DNA of 10,016 nt from Gemmatimonas phototrophica (GCA_945876015.1 CAMCNM010000052.1:1-10016), one strand, 5' to 3'. Counted from the stretch's first letter, positions 1 through 7,796 are shown. Program-made: numbers and translations. The notes: generated by a model from the letters alone, not told the origin.

Positions 1-432
1 CTGCCTCCCCTCGTACGCCGCCTTGTACTTGGTGCGCGGCGAGTCGAGGAACTCTGAGTAGAAATCGACCCCGCTCGGTCCCGACGCCAGCGCGATCTTG
101 AGGACCTGCTTCGGATCGGTGCTCGGCTGATAGCGCCAGAGCGAGGTGCCGTCGGCCAGATAGAGGTCGCCCTTCGGATCGGTGAAGCGCATCGAGAACA
201 TTCCGGGTCGGCGCGTGCACAGACGGCCACTTCCCTTCACGTTCTGGCCGAGCAGCGGCACGACCAGGCTCTGCTCGAAGTCCGAGCAGATCCCCGTGGC
301 CTCCCGGTACACGCGTCCCGCAGACTCCAGGACCGCGAACGGGTCGGGAGTCTGGGCGTGCCCCCCCCGAGGTGCCCCGAGGAGGGCGACGAGGAGCAGG
401 GTAGAGCTCAGGACGCGCACGCGTAAGATCAT
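1..432 (-). CDS. lolA: LolA-family outer-membrane lipoprotein carrier protein (partial, C-terminus off the window)
   Basis: An open frame of 144 codons runs from ATG at 432 to the left edge with no stop, so the 3' part is missing. Residues 1-26 look like a Sec signal peptide: basic start, Leu/Val-rich core (TLLLVALLGA), likely cleavage after the Ala of GHA-QT. The mature part has LolA-type features: an amphipathic first helix ending in DFEQ (51-54), then G-x-GRL followed by RRPGMFSMRF (74-83), and a DGTSLWRYQP stretch (94-103). In the known family, LolA takes lipoproteins from LolCDE in the inner membrane and carries them across the periplasm to the outer membrane. ftsK followed by lolA is a common bacterial arrangement; here the gap is 25 bp with no strong Shine-Dalgarno. 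Two cysteines, C49 and C72, flank the first strand and could form a disulfide (inference). A run of eight G lies at codons 22-24. A more distant LolA-like lipoprotein-binding protein remains possible. Confidence 0.8.
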   Translation of the reverse strand, partial: MILRVRVLSSTLLLVALLGAPRGGHAQTPDPFAVLESAGRVYREATGICSDFEQSLVVPLLGQNVKGSGRLCTRRPGMFSMRFTDPKGDLYLADGTSLWRYQPSTDPKQVLKIALASGPSGVDFYSEFLDSPRTKYKAAYEGRQ

Positions 433-457
433 ATCCAGTAATACCCTGATCGGCCCC

Positions 458-2872
458 TCAGGTCCCCGGAAAATTCGCTTGGATCTCGCTCAGGCTCATG
501 AGCACGTCGCGGGGCTTGGAACCGTCCGGCGGTCCGAGAACGCCCGCATCGTGGAGCTGGTCCACGATCCGGGCCGCGCGCCCGTAGCCGATCTTGAGGC
601 GGCGCTGCAAGAGCGACGTGGAGCCCTGGTCGTGCTGCGCGCAGATCTCCGCGGCCTGGCGGAACAGCTCGTCCCAGTCGCCCGACATCTCCTCGACGTC
701 GCCGGCCTCCTGCTGCTCGCTCGCGCGGACCTCCTCGAGGATGTCGGCTTCGGTGCGCGCGCGCGTGACGCCCTCGGCCACCGGATCCGTGGCGTCCCTC
801 CGCTCGCGGTACCAGTTGAGCAGCGCCTCGGTGTCCTCGGTCGAGATGAACGCCCCCTGGATGCGCGCGGGCTCGCTCTTGCCGGGCGGGAGGAACAGCA
901 TATCCCCGTTGCCGAGCAGAGCCTCCGAGCCGTTCTGGTCCAGGATGGTCCGGCTGTCGGTCTTGGACGCGACCCGGAACGCGACGCGGGTCGGGAAGTT
1001 CGCCTTGATCAGCCCGGTGATGACGTTCACCGACGGGCGCTGCGTCGCGACGATCAGGTGGATGCCGATCGCGCGCGCCTTCTGGGCGAGCTGCGCGAGC
1101 GGCTTCTCGATCTCGCTCTGCACGGTCATCATCAGGTCGGCGAGCTCGTCCACCACCACGACGATGAAGGGCAGCACGCCGTCCGTATAGATCCAGCGGT
1201 CTTCGTTGCCCTCGGCTCCGCTCGGATAGGCCCGCTTCAGCGGCTTTCCACCGTCAACGCGCTTGTTGAACTCGCTGATCGACCGCACGTGGTTGGTGGA
1301 GAGCAGCTCGTAGCGCCGCTCCATCTCGATCACCGCCCACTTGAGCACGCCCGCCGCGTCCTTCGGGTCGGTGACGACCGAGTGGCGCAGGTGCGGGAGG
1401 TCCGCGTACGCGGACAGCTCGACCATCTTCGGGTCGATCATCAGGAGCCGCAGCGTCTTCGGCGTGTGCTTGTAGATCAGGCTCGTGATCACCGTGTTGA
1501 TACACACCGACTTGCCCGATCCGGTCGCTCCCGCGATCAGCACATGCGGCATCTTCGCCAGGTCGGCGACGTAGGGCTCACCGGCGAGGTCCTTGCCCAG
1601 GGCGAGGGGCAGCTCGCCGCGGGCGCCGCTGAACTCTTTCGCCTCGATGATCTCGCGCAGCTGAACCACCGCGGGCTCGGGATTCGGGATCTCGACGCCC
1701 ACCGCGCCCTTGCCCGGAATGGGGGCCACGATCCGGATGCTCTGCGCCTTCATCGCGAGCGCGAGGTCGGCGTCCAGGTTGGCGATGCGGTTCACCTTCA
1801 CGCCCGGTGCCGGGACCACCTCGAACTGGGTGACCACCGGGCCGGACGTACGTCCGCCGATGTGGCTCTCGACGTTGAACGTGCGGAGCTTCTCGACCAG
1901 CACCTCGCCCAGCCGGTCCAGCTCGCCGTCCATCGCGTGGACGTCCACCACCGTGCCCGGCGTAAGCAGCGTGATGGGAGGCAACGTCCTGTCGAGCGGG
2001 CGTTTCTCCCGATCGGCGAGCGGATCCGGACCGTCGAGCGCCTCAGTGGCGGCCAGCTTGGGCTCGCGCTTCTTCTGCTTGGGGGCCGGCACCTCCGCCG
2101 GCAACGGCTTGGCGACCACGGCGACCGGCGCGGGGGCGGCCTGGGGTACCGCGGGCGGCTCTCCCGTCTCGCGCTCGAACGGCGCGAGCGGCTCGGGCTC
2201 GAGCACCGGGGCCGCTGCGATCTCCCTGGCCCCCTCCTCCGCGGCCAGCGCACGGGCCGCACGCCACGCGACCCAGCGCGCGCCCAGGAAGCCCACCCCG
2301 GCCTTCGCGGCGCCGCCGCCCAGCGCGACGCCCTGACCCATCGCGCGCACCGGCCGCCAGCCCAGCGTCACGACCGAGAGCGCCATGAGCAGGACCGAGA
2401 GGAGCAGCGAAGTGCCCACGGTCCCGAGCGCTTCAACCAGTGGCGTGCCCAGCGCGTCGCCGATCCAGCCGGCGCTTCCCGACGGGGCGAGCGCATGCAG
2501 CCCGGGCGAGACCAGAAGGATGAGGCCAGTCCCGAGCGCGCCCAAGCGGAGCGCGCCCGAGGACGAGAGCCATCCGCCCGCGCGCAGACCGCCGACCAGC
2601 AGGAGCACCGGAACCAGCACGTCGGTGGCGCCGAGGCCGACCCAGAGGGCGTCAGCCACGAACGCGCCGACCGGTCCGATCATGTTGCCGGAGGGGAAGG
2701 TCGCGCTGACCCGGACGCCTATCGCGTAAACCGGGATGAGTAGCAGGAAGATGAAGAGCGCGAGCGCCAGCAGTGCGAGCGAAAGCAGCTCGCGCTGCTG
2801 ATCGCTCCCGTTCGGGCCGGAGGCGCCTTCGCCCTCGCCCGACTCGTCCTTCTTCTTCTTACGCGCCGCCAT
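458..2872 (-). CDS. ftsK: DNA translocase FtsK/SpoIIIE
   Basis: This 804-residue protein has the full FtsK layout. The N-terminus is basic (AARKKKK), and about four hydrophobic membrane segments lie near 31-53, 65-96, 108-128 and 143-171. A Pro/Ala/Glu-rich linker follows (about 210-290), much shorter than in E. coli FtsK (1329 aa) and close to SpoIIIE in size. The alpha/beta motor region follows: GPVVTQFEVVPAPGVKVNRI (344-363), Walker A GATGSGKS (448-455), Walker B VVVVDELADL (571-580) and ATQRPSVNVITG (609-620). The last ~70 residues, including LLQRRLKIGYGRAARIVDQL, match the winged-helix gamma domain that reads KOPS/SRS polar sequences. In the family, the hexamer at the division septum pumps chromosome ends into daughter cells and supports XerCD dimer resolution. 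The ATG at 2872 overlaps the end of the comB-like gene by 14 bp, so translation is probably coupled. Identification is secure; polarity sites were not examined. Confidence 0.97.
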   Translation of the reverse strand: MAARKKKKDESGEGEGASGPNGSDQQRELLSLALLALALFIFLLLIPVYAIGVRVSATFPSGNMIGPVGAFVADALWVGLGATDVLVPVLLLVGGLRAGGWLSSSGALRLGALGTGLILLVSPGLHALAPSGSAGWIGDALGTPLVEALGTVGTSLLLSVLLMALSVVTLGWRPVRAMGQGVALGGGAAKAGVGFLGARWVAWRAARALAAEEGAREIAAAPVLEPEPLAPFERETGEPPAVPQAAPAPVAVVAKPLPAEVPAPKQKKREPKLAATEALDGPDPLADREKRPLDRTLPPITLLTPGTVVDVHAMDGELDRLGEVLVEKLRTFNVESHIGGRTSGPVVTQFEVVPAPGVKVNRIANLDADLALAMKAQSIRIVAPIPGKGAVGVEIPNPEPAVVQLREIIEAKEFSGARGELPLALGKDLAGEPYVADLAKMPHVLIAGATGSGKSVCINTVITSLIYKHTPKTLRLLMIDPKMVELSAYADLPHLRHSVVTDPKDAAGVLKWAVIEMERRYELLSTNHVRSISEFNKRVDGGKPLKRAYPSGAEGNEDRWIYTDGVLPFIVVVVDELADLMMTVQSEIEKPLAQLAQKARAIGIHLIVATQRPSVNVITGLIKANFPTRVAFRVASKTDSRTILDQNGSEALLGNGDMLFLPPGKSEPARIQGAFISTEDTEALLNWYRERRDATDPVAEGVTRARTEADILEEVRASEQQEAGDVEEMSGDWDELFRQAAEICAQHDQGSTSLLQRRLKIGYGRAARIVDQLHDAGVLGPPDGSKPRDVLMSLSEIQANFPGT

Positions 2873-3590
2873 CGTCCACTCGCCGGATCATCCGGTCCCT
2901 GAGCTCGGGCACCAGCGTCTCGACATCGACACGCGCGCACCAGTCCACGTCCTCCGCGAGCCCGATCGCGGCGAGCGCGTGCCCCGACGCGCTCTCGTGG
3001 AGCAGCTCGGGGTCCACGCCATAGGCGCCCGCGAGCGTGAGGAGGACCCGTCCCGCTTCATCCACCTCGAGCTCGCTCCCGAGCCGCTCCTCGAGCCGCC
3101 CGAGCAGCATCCCGGCGCACAGCGCGTCGTCGATCGCGAAGCGTCCCTCCTGCCCCGCGCACACCACCGCGAGCCGCTCCGCTCCGGCGCTCGCCTCGGC
3201 GACCGCGGATAGGTTCAGGAAGGAAGCCACCAGCACGCGATCCGCGGGAGCCGCGGCCAGCAGCGCGCGCGTGCCGTTCGTGGTGCTCATCACCACCTGC
3301 TTGCCGAGGACCGCCTCGGGCGTGAACTCGCGCGGGGAGTTGCCCAGGTCGAAGCCCTCGATCTTGAGGCCCTTCCGCTCGCCCGCGAGCAGGGTGTCCG
3401 CCCGCCCCAGCGAGTTGGCGAGCTTGATCGCTTCTTCGGTCGAGACGACGGGGAAGATCGCGTGCGCGCCGGCCGCGAGGGCGGCCACGATCGTGCTGGT
3501 CGCGCGGAGCACGTCGATCACGATCGCGGTGTGACCCTGCAGGACGGCGCCGTCCACCTCGTTCACGGTGAAGAAGACGCTGGCCTTCAC
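2859..3590 (-). CDS. comB: ComB family 2-phosphosulfolactate phosphatase
   Basis: The protein has 243 residues, the usual ComB length. Visible family motifs are [11 protein letters not shown] (24-34), [17 protein letters not shown] (70-86), TTNGTRAL (103-110), [17 protein letters not shown] (144-160) and a C-terminal segment ending in [10 protein letters not shown]. Characterised ComB is a Mg-dependent acid phosphatase that converts 2-phosphosulfolactate to sulfolactate in methanogen coenzyme M synthesis; bacterial relatives are common and often unassigned. No comA, comC, comDE or sulfolactate gene is seen in this window, so the physiological substrate here is unknown. The start is a GTG whose first bases overlap the accC stop (GTGA, 4 bp), and the gene end overlaps ftsK by 14 bp, so it is translationally tied to both neighbours. 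The family assignment is firm; the exact reaction in this host is inference. Confidence 0.9.
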   Translation of the reverse strand: MKASVFFTVNEVDGAVLQGHTAIVIDVLRATSTIVAALAAGAHAIFPVVSTEEAIKLANSLGRADTLLAGERKGLKIEGFDLGNSPREFTPEAVLGKQVVMSTTNGTRALLAAAPADRVLVASFLNLSAVAEASAGAERLAVVCAGQEGRFAIDDALCAGMLLGRLEERLGSELEVDEAGRVLLTLAGAYGVDPELLHESASGHALAAIGLAEDVDWCARVDVETLVPELRDRMIRRVDDGGA

Positions 3591-4972
3591 GGTTTGGGTT
3601 GAGCCTGGGCGCCGCCCCTGCTCATCGTGCGCTCGGCCATGAAGCGGTCCAGGAAGCTGGTGTCGATGTCCCCCCGGATGAACCGCTCGTCGCGCACGAC
3701 CTCGGCCAGGAACGGGATCGTCGTGTGCACACCCTCGATGACAAACGAGCCGAGGGCGTTCCGCGCCCGCGCGATCGCCTCCATCCGGTCGTTGCCGAAC
3801 ACGATCAGCTTGGCGAGCAGCGAATCGTAGTGCGGCGGCACCTTGTAGCCCGTGTAGACGTGCGTGTCGAGACGCACGCCGGGGCCGCCCGGGGGATGGA
3901 AGGTTTTGATCTGCCCGGGCGAGGGCGCGAAGTTCCTGTCCGGGTCCTCGGCGTTGATGCGGAACTCGATCGCCGCGCCGCGGTGGACCGCCTGCTCCTT
4001 CGGGAACGAGAGCGGCATCCCGGCGGCGACGCGGATCTGCTCCTTCACCAGATCGAGGCTGGTGGTGACCTCGGTCACCGGATGCTCGACCTGGATGCGC
4101 GTGTTCATCTCGATGAAGAAGAACTCCTGCCTCTGGTCGAGCAGGAACTCGATCGTGCCGGCGCCCACGTAGCGGATCGCGGCCGCGGCCTTCACGGCGG
4201 CGGCGCCCATGCGCTTGCGCAGGTCGGGCGTCATCGCGGGCGAAGGCGCTTCCTCGATCAGTTTCTGGTGACGCCGCTGCACCGAGCAGTCGCGCTCGCC
4301 CAGGTGAACGATGCGCCCCTTGTGATCCCCGAACACCTGGAACTCCACGTGGCGGGGACGCTCGACCATGCGCTCGAGGTAGACGCCGGAGTCGCCGAAC
4401 GAAGCCTGCGCCTCGGTCTGCGCCTGCTGGAGCAGCTTCGCGAATGACTCCCTGTCGTGCGCGACGCGCATCCCCTTGCCGCCCCCGCCCGCGGACGCCT
4501 TGATCATGATCGGATAGCCGATCTTATCGGCGGCGGCGCGCGCGTAGTCGGGATCCTTCACCACACCGGGTGTGCCGGGCACGGTCGGCACGCCGTGCTC
4601 GATCATGGTGCGCCGCGCCGTGGCCTTGTCTCCCATCGCGCGGATCTGGCTCGGGTTCGGGCCGATGAAGACGATTCCGGAGCGCGCGCAGATCTCGCTG
4701 AACTCGGCGTTCTCGGCCAGGAACCCGTAACCGGGATGGATCGCCTCGGCACCGGTCACTTCGGCGGCGGCGATGATGCGCGGGATGTTGAGGTAGCTCT
4801 CGCGGCTGGGCGCGGGACCGATGCAGACGTCCTCGTCCGCGAAACGCACGTGCAGCGATTCGCGGTCGGCCTCCGAGTACACGGCGACGGCTTTCACGCC
4901 GAGCTCGTGACAGGCGCGGATGATGCGGAGGGCGATCTCGCCCCGGTTGGCGATCAGAACCTTCTTGAACAC
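3587..4972 (-). CDS. accC: Acetyl-CoA carboxylase, biotin carboxylase subunit
   Basis: This 461-residue protein is close to the 449 of E. coli AccC. It makes carboxybiotin on AccB from bicarbonate and ATP, the first half-reaction of malonyl-CoA formation in fatty-acid synthesis. Visible features in order: N-terminal [19 protein letters not shown] (2-20), [10 protein letters not shown] (79-88), ATP-grasp glycine loop [13 protein letters not shown] (158-170), HVEFQV (208-213), [16 protein letters not shown] (226-241), then [16 protein letters not shown] (286-301). By position against the E. coli enzyme, K116, K158, H208, K237, E275, E288, R292 and R338 fill the substrate and catalytic roles. 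The start is GTG at 4972 with only a weak AGG upstream. A 51-bp noncoding, GC-rich gap separates it from accB. The tail after about residue 448 ([11 protein letters not shown]) is a short nonconserved extension. A pyruvate or propionyl carboxylase subunit is less likely because accB is directly upstream. Confidence 0.97.
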   Translation of the reverse strand: MFKKVLIANRGEIALRIIRACHELGVKAVAVYSEADRESLHVRFADEDVCIGPAPSRESYLNIPRIIAAAEVTGAEAIHPGYGFLAENAEFSEICARSGIVFIGPNPSQIRAMGDKATARRTMIEHGVPTVPGTPGVVKDPDYARAAADKIGYPIMIKASAGGGGKGMRVAHDRESFAKLLQQAQTEAQASFGDSGVYLERMVERPRHVEFQVFGDHKGRIVHLGERDCSVQRRHQKLIEEAPSPAMTPDLRKRMGAAAVKAAAAIRYVGAGTIEFLLDQRQEFFFIEMNTRIQVEHPVTEVTTSLDLVKEQIRVAAGMPLSFPKEQAVHRGAAIEFRINAEDPDRNFAPSPGQIKTFHPPGGPGVRLDTHVYTGYKVPPHYDSLLAKLIVFGNDRMEAIARARNALGSFVIEGVHTTIPFLAEVVRDERFIRGDIDTSFLDRFMAERTMSRGGAQAQPKP

Positions 4973-5023
4973 TGGGTGCCTATTCGCGGAAGCGCGCCCG
5001 GCCCGCTGGGGCGGACGCCAAGG

Positions 5024-5476
5024 TCACGTCCCCGGGTCGATCCGGAACAGCACCTGTCCGTACTCGATGGGCACCGCGTTGTCCACGCAGACCTCGGCGA
5101 TCGTCCCGTCGAACTCGCTCTCCATCTCGTTCATGAGCTTCATCGCCTCGATGATGCAAAGCGTGTCGCCCTTCTTCACCCGCGAGCCGCGCTCGACGTA
5201 CGCCGGAGCGTCGGGAGCCGCCGAGCGATAGAACGTCCCGACCATCGGCGACTTCACGTCGATCAGGCTGCTGGGAGCCGCCTCGACCACGGGAGCGGCC
5301 GCAGGCGCCGCTCCGGGCATTCCGGCGACCGGCGCGGCGGCGCCACCGGTGACGACGAAGGAGCCAGCGGTCTTCGAGAGCCGAATGCGCGTGCCCCCGC
5401 GCTCGACCTCGATCGAATCGAGGGAGCTCTGGTCGAGAGCCTTGATCAGCCCCTCGAGGAACCCCAGATCGATCAT
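5024..5476 (-). CDS. accB: Acetyl-CoA carboxylase, biotin carboxyl carrier protein (BCCP)
   Basis: This is a 150-residue BCCP of normal length. Residues 1-36 form the N-terminal interaction segment (DLGFLEGLIKALDQSSLDSIEVERGGTRIRL overall, ending near residue 33). Residues 40-68 are an Ala/Pro-rich flexible linker. The biotinyl domain runs from about 73 to 148 and contains SPMVGTFYRSAAPDAPAYVE and the biotin attachment motif EAMKLMNE, with K113 the modified lysine. LMN replaces the commoner MMN. The FYRSAAP 'thumb' typical of acetyl-CoA carboxylase BCCPs argues against a carrier for pyruvate or oxaloacetate enzymes. BCCP carries carboxybiotin between AccC and the AccA/AccD transferase; accA, accD and birA are not in this window. 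The ATG overlaps the efp stop (ATGA, 4 bp), so translation is likely coupled to EF-P. Confidence 0.96.
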   Translation of the reverse strand: MIDLGFLEGLIKALDQSSLDSIEVERGGTRIRLSKTAGSFVVTGGAAAPVAGMPGAAPAAAPVVEAAPSSLIDVKSPMVGTFYRSAAPDAPAYVERGSRVKKGDTLCIIEAMKLMNEMESEFDGTIAEVCVDNAVPIEYGQVLFRIDPGT

Positions 5477-6039
5477 GCCGTCACCCGGGTGAGGTATTTG
5501 TCCTCGCGGCGATCGACCTTGAGAACGTCCCCCTCTTCGATGAAGAGGGGCACCTGCACGACCGCGCCGGTCTCCAGCTTGGCCGGCTTGGTGCCGCCCT
5601 GCGCGGTGTCCCCGCGCACGCCCGGATCGGTCTCGACCACCCGGAGCTCCACGAAGATCGGGAGCTCCACGGCAATCACCTGATCCTTATAGACCAGACC
5701 CTCGCACTCCATGTTCTCCTTGAGATACAGGAGCTGCTCCTGGCCGATCACGTCCCCGGAGAGCGGGATGTCCTCGAACGTCTGGGCGTCCATGAAGTGA
5801 TAGAAGGCCCCGTCCGAGTAGCTGTACGTCACCACGCGGTGCTCCAGGCGCACGTCGTTGACTTTCTCGCCGGCGCGATACGTCCGCTCGACGACGTTGC
5901 CGGCGAGCACGTTCTTTTGCTTGGTGCGCACGAACGCGCCGCCCTTACCGGGCTTGAAGTGCTGGAAGTAGACGATCTGCCACAGCTGACCGTCGATCTC
6001 CAGCACCAGGCCGTTCCTGAAATCCGTAGTGCTCGCCAT
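5473..6039 (-). CDS. efp: Translation elongation factor P
   Basis: This 188-residue protein has the three-domain EF-P layout. The N-terminal KOW-like domain carries the loop FKPGKGGAFVRTK (28-40), followed by two OB-fold domains. The C-terminal signature is visible as TDPGVRGDTAQGGTKPAKLETGAVVQVPLFIEEGD (starting near 137), the classic EF-P/YeiP region. EF-P binds between the ribosomal P and E sites and relieves stalling on consecutive prolines. The loop tip is K32, which would suit lysine-type modification (beta-lysyl by EpmA, or aminopentanol as in Bacillus) or no modification. It rules out the arginine/EarP rhamnosylation type. No modification enzyme is seen here. It starts at ATG 6039, 9 bp after aroQ; the upstream ACGGACAGAC offers only a weak ribosome site. 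aroQ-efp-accB-accC adjacency is widespread in bacteria and supports each call. Confidence 0.97.
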   Translation of the reverse strand: MASTTDFRNGLVLEIDGQLWQIVYFQHFKPGKGGAFVRTKQKNVLAGNVVERTYRAGEKVNDVRLEHRVVTYSYSDGAFYHFMDAQTFEDIPLSGDVIGQEQLLYLKENMECEGLVYKDQVIAVELPIFVELRVVETDPGVRGDTAQGGTKPAKLETGAVVQVPLFIEEGDVLKVDRREDKYLTRVTA

Positions 6040-6048
6040 GTCTGTCCG

Positions 6049-6498
6049 TCAGCTCTTTGCCTTGCTCTTGCCGATCAGGGCCACCAGGCCCCGAAGGCCA
6101 AGAAGATAGCTCTCGGGTCCGAATCCATACACCACCCCCCCGGCGACCTCGGCCAGGTAGGAGTGGTGCCGAAAATCCTCCCGCGCCGCGGTGTTCGACA
6201 GGTGGACCTCGACGAACGGCCGGCCGACCCCGACCAGGCAGTCGCGCAGCGCGATGCTGGTGTGGGTGAGGGCCCCGGCGTTGACGATGAATCCGTCCAC
6301 CGACTTCGCGGTCTTCGCGATCCAGTCGAGGAGCGTGCCCTCCGTGTTCGACTGGAAGGACTCGATCTCGACGTTCAGCTCCGCACCGAGCGCCTCGATC
6401 CGTCCCACGATCTCGTCGAGCGTCTCGCGCCCGTAGACATCGGGCTCACGCTGGCCGAGCAGCTGGAGATTGGGACCGTGGACGACCGCTACCCGCAT
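6049..6498 (-). CDS. aroQ: 3-dehydroquinate dehydratase, type II
   Basis: This 149-residue protein has the size of type II dehydroquinases. It converts 3-dehydroquinate to 3-dehydroshikimate in the shikimate pathway, in the cytoplasm as a dodecamer. Motifs: HGPNLQLLGQREPDVYG (7-23) with catalytic Y22, QSNTEGTLLDWI (49-60), NAGALTHTSIALRD (73-86), EVHLSN (97-102), and REDFRHHSY (106-114). The usual NLNLLG reads NLQLLG. The ATG at 6498 gives the standard N-terminus (MRVAVVHGPN). An in-frame GTG at 6513 would add five residues and overlap the TPR-gene stop as GTGA, the same junction used at accC/comB, so this start cannot be excluded. The frame stays open much further upstream, but that part is the TPR gene read out of frame. 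Confidence 0.95.
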   Translation of the reverse strand: MRVAVVHGPNLQLLGQREPDVYGRETLDEIVGRIEALGAELNVEIESFQSNTEGTLLDWIAKTAKSVDGFIVNAGALTHTSIALRDCLVGVGRPFVEVHLSNTAAREDFRHHSYLAEVAGGVVYGFGPESYLLGLRGLVALIGKSKAKS

Positions 6499-6509
6499 GC
6501 CCGCTGCGC

Positions 6510-7796
6510 TCACGGAGCCAGCGTGGCGATGTCGACGACGACCGGCGCGAGCGACTCGATCGATACGATTCCGTCCGGCGCGAGCGACTCGATGGTGACG
6601 ACGAGGCGGTCCGGCGCGAGCGTCTCGATCGGAACCGCCGCGATCGTCGGCGGAGCCTCGGCTTCCACCGCGGGCATCGGCGCCTCGGACTCGACGACCG
6701 GCATCGGGGCCACGCTCTCGACGACGGGAACGGTCCGCTCGGGCTCGACCACCTCGATGGCCGGCTCGATCATGGCCTCCATCGCGGGCTCGATCGCGGG
6801 TGCCATCGGCTCGGCCACGGGAGCGGCGCTCACGATCTCGACCGGCTCCCACTCGAGCAGCGAGCGGAAGTAGTCCTTCACGGGGCGGCCCGCGTCGGAC
6901 GGTTCGGTCTCCACGGGCGGGGCGGTCTTAGCGGTCCAGGCGAACGGAGTGCTCAGCTCTCCCGTGGCGCGCGGCCCCTCGGCCCACGCCTGGGCCATCT
7001 TCTCCATCTGGGCGTCGTCGCTCGTGCCGTGCGCCGCGGGCTTCTCGGCGACCTTCGCCGCCGGCTCCTCCGGGGGCGCGGGCGCGGCCGCGGCCACCAG
7101 CGCGGACATCGTGGCGACCCGCTCCTCGAGCCCGGTGTCGTCCGGCGTCCGCTCTAGCAGCCGGGTGTAGACGCGGAGCGCGCGCTCGTGGAGGCCCTGG
7201 CGCGCGTAGAGATCGGCCATCGTGCGCGTGATCGGGCCTTCCTCGTCCGCGGCCGAAGTGGGCTCCGGCGCCGCGGGAGCCTCGTCGAGCCTCAGCTCGT
7301 CCGTCGTGTCTGCGACCTCGACCTGCCACTCTGCCGGACCGGGTGCGGCGTCCTCCACCGGAGCCGGCGGCGGCACCGGCGGCGACATCTGGATCTCACG
7401 CAGGCGCGCGACGATCTCGAGATCGTCGGGCTCGAGCTCGGTCAGCTTCTGGTAGTGGATGGTCGCGGTCTCGCCGTCACCGCGCGCGACCGCGATCTCT
7501 CCGAGGCCGCGGAGCGCCTCCGAGTTCTCCTCGTCGAGCCCCAGCGCGACGCCGAATGCGTCGCCGGCTTCATCCAGCTCGCCCCGGTCCCGCCGCACCC
7601 AGGCGGCCACGATGTGGCCGGGGGTGAAGCTCGAGTGGCGGCCGAGACCGTCCTGGATGAGCTCGAGGGCCTGATCCAGGTCCCCCTGCCGACGATAGGC
7701 GTCGGCGAGCGGCGCGAAAGCGCGGCCCTCGGGGTCACGCTCCGACCAGAAGAGCGCGCGCAGCTCCCGGATCTCCTCCTCCACGAAATCTGCCAC
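6510..7796 (-). CDS. TPR-repeat protein with Pro/Ala/Glu-rich linker and repetitive acidic tail, function unknown
   Basis: I do not recognise a named family. From GTG at 7796 the protein has 428 residues. Three consecutive TPR-like helix pairs cover about 22-124 (for example FAPLADAYRRQGDLDQALELI and ALRGLGEIAVARGDGETATIHYQKL). A proline-rich linker (139-180) includes PPVPPPAP. A further TPR follows at about 188-220 (TRTMADLYARQGLHERALRVYTRLLERTPDD). Next come a second Ala/Pro/Glu linker, a short conserved-looking stretch GRPVKDYFRSLLEWEP (303-318), and an acidic tail ending in four IE(S/T)LAP-like units. There is no signal peptide or membrane segment from this start, so it is probably cytoplasmic. 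TPRs usually hold protein partners. It is the first gene of the acc-ftsK operon, with its stop 11 bp before aroQ. The start is set by a GGAG ribosome site 6 bp upstream; a longer frame to 7922 would begin upstream of the probable promoter. Confidence 0.85.
   Translation of the reverse strand: MADFVEEEIRELRALFWSERDPEGRAFAPLADAYRRQGDLDQALELIQDGLGRHSSFTPGHIVAAWVRRDRGELDEAGDAFGVALGLDEENSEALRGLGEIAVARGDGETATIHYQKLTELEPDDLEIVARLREIQMSPPVPPPAPVEDAAPGPAEWQVEVADTTDELRLDEAPAAPEPTSAADEEGPITRTMADLYARQGLHERALRVYTRLLERTPDDTGLEERVATMSALVAAAAPAPPEEPAAKVAEKPAAHGTSDDAQMEKMAQAWAEGPRATGELSTPFAWTAKTAPPVETEPSDAGRPVKDYFRSLLEWEPVEIVSAAPVAEPMAPAIEPAMEAMIEPAIEVVEPERTVPVVESVAPMPVVESEAPMPAVEAEAPPTIAAVPIETLAPDRLVVTIESLAPDGIVSIESLAPVVVDIATLAP
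6542..6629 (-). repeat. Three 19-bp direct repeats encoding the LAP-repeat tail of the TPR protein
   Basis: Positions 6542-6560 and 6575-6593 are identical (plus strand CCGGCGCGAGCGACTCGAT), and 6611-6629 differs at one base. Spacing is 33 and 36 bp, both multiples of three, so each copy is read in the same frame as IESLAP, IESLAP and IETLAP. A fourth diverged unit, IATLAP, ends the protein. A looser repeat of VVES-AP-MP type lies just before it (about 6655-6730). Confidence 0.85.

Noticed and set aside
182..2743. Very long plus-strand open frame (853 codons) opposite ftsK
   Set aside because: Its product is Arg/Ala/His/Asp-rich with no recognisable domain, and the opposite strand encodes a complete, motif-rich FtsK. 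It is a by-product of high GC and codon bias.
4973..5023. Possible promoter or attenuator in the accB-accC gap
   Set aside because: The 51 bp are GC-rich with only short, weak self-complementarity and no credible -35/-10 pair.
4457..5683. Plus-strand open frame across accC, accB and efp
   Set aside because: It spans three clear genes on the other strand and gives low-complexity Arg/Asp/His-rich sequence; antisense shadow.
6499..6852. N-terminal extension of aroQ to 267 residues
   Set aside because: The added ~118 residues are Arg/Gly/Asp low-complexity sequence from reading the TPR gene out of frame. Type II dehydroquinases are about 145-150 residues and begin at the MRVAVVHGPN found at 6498.
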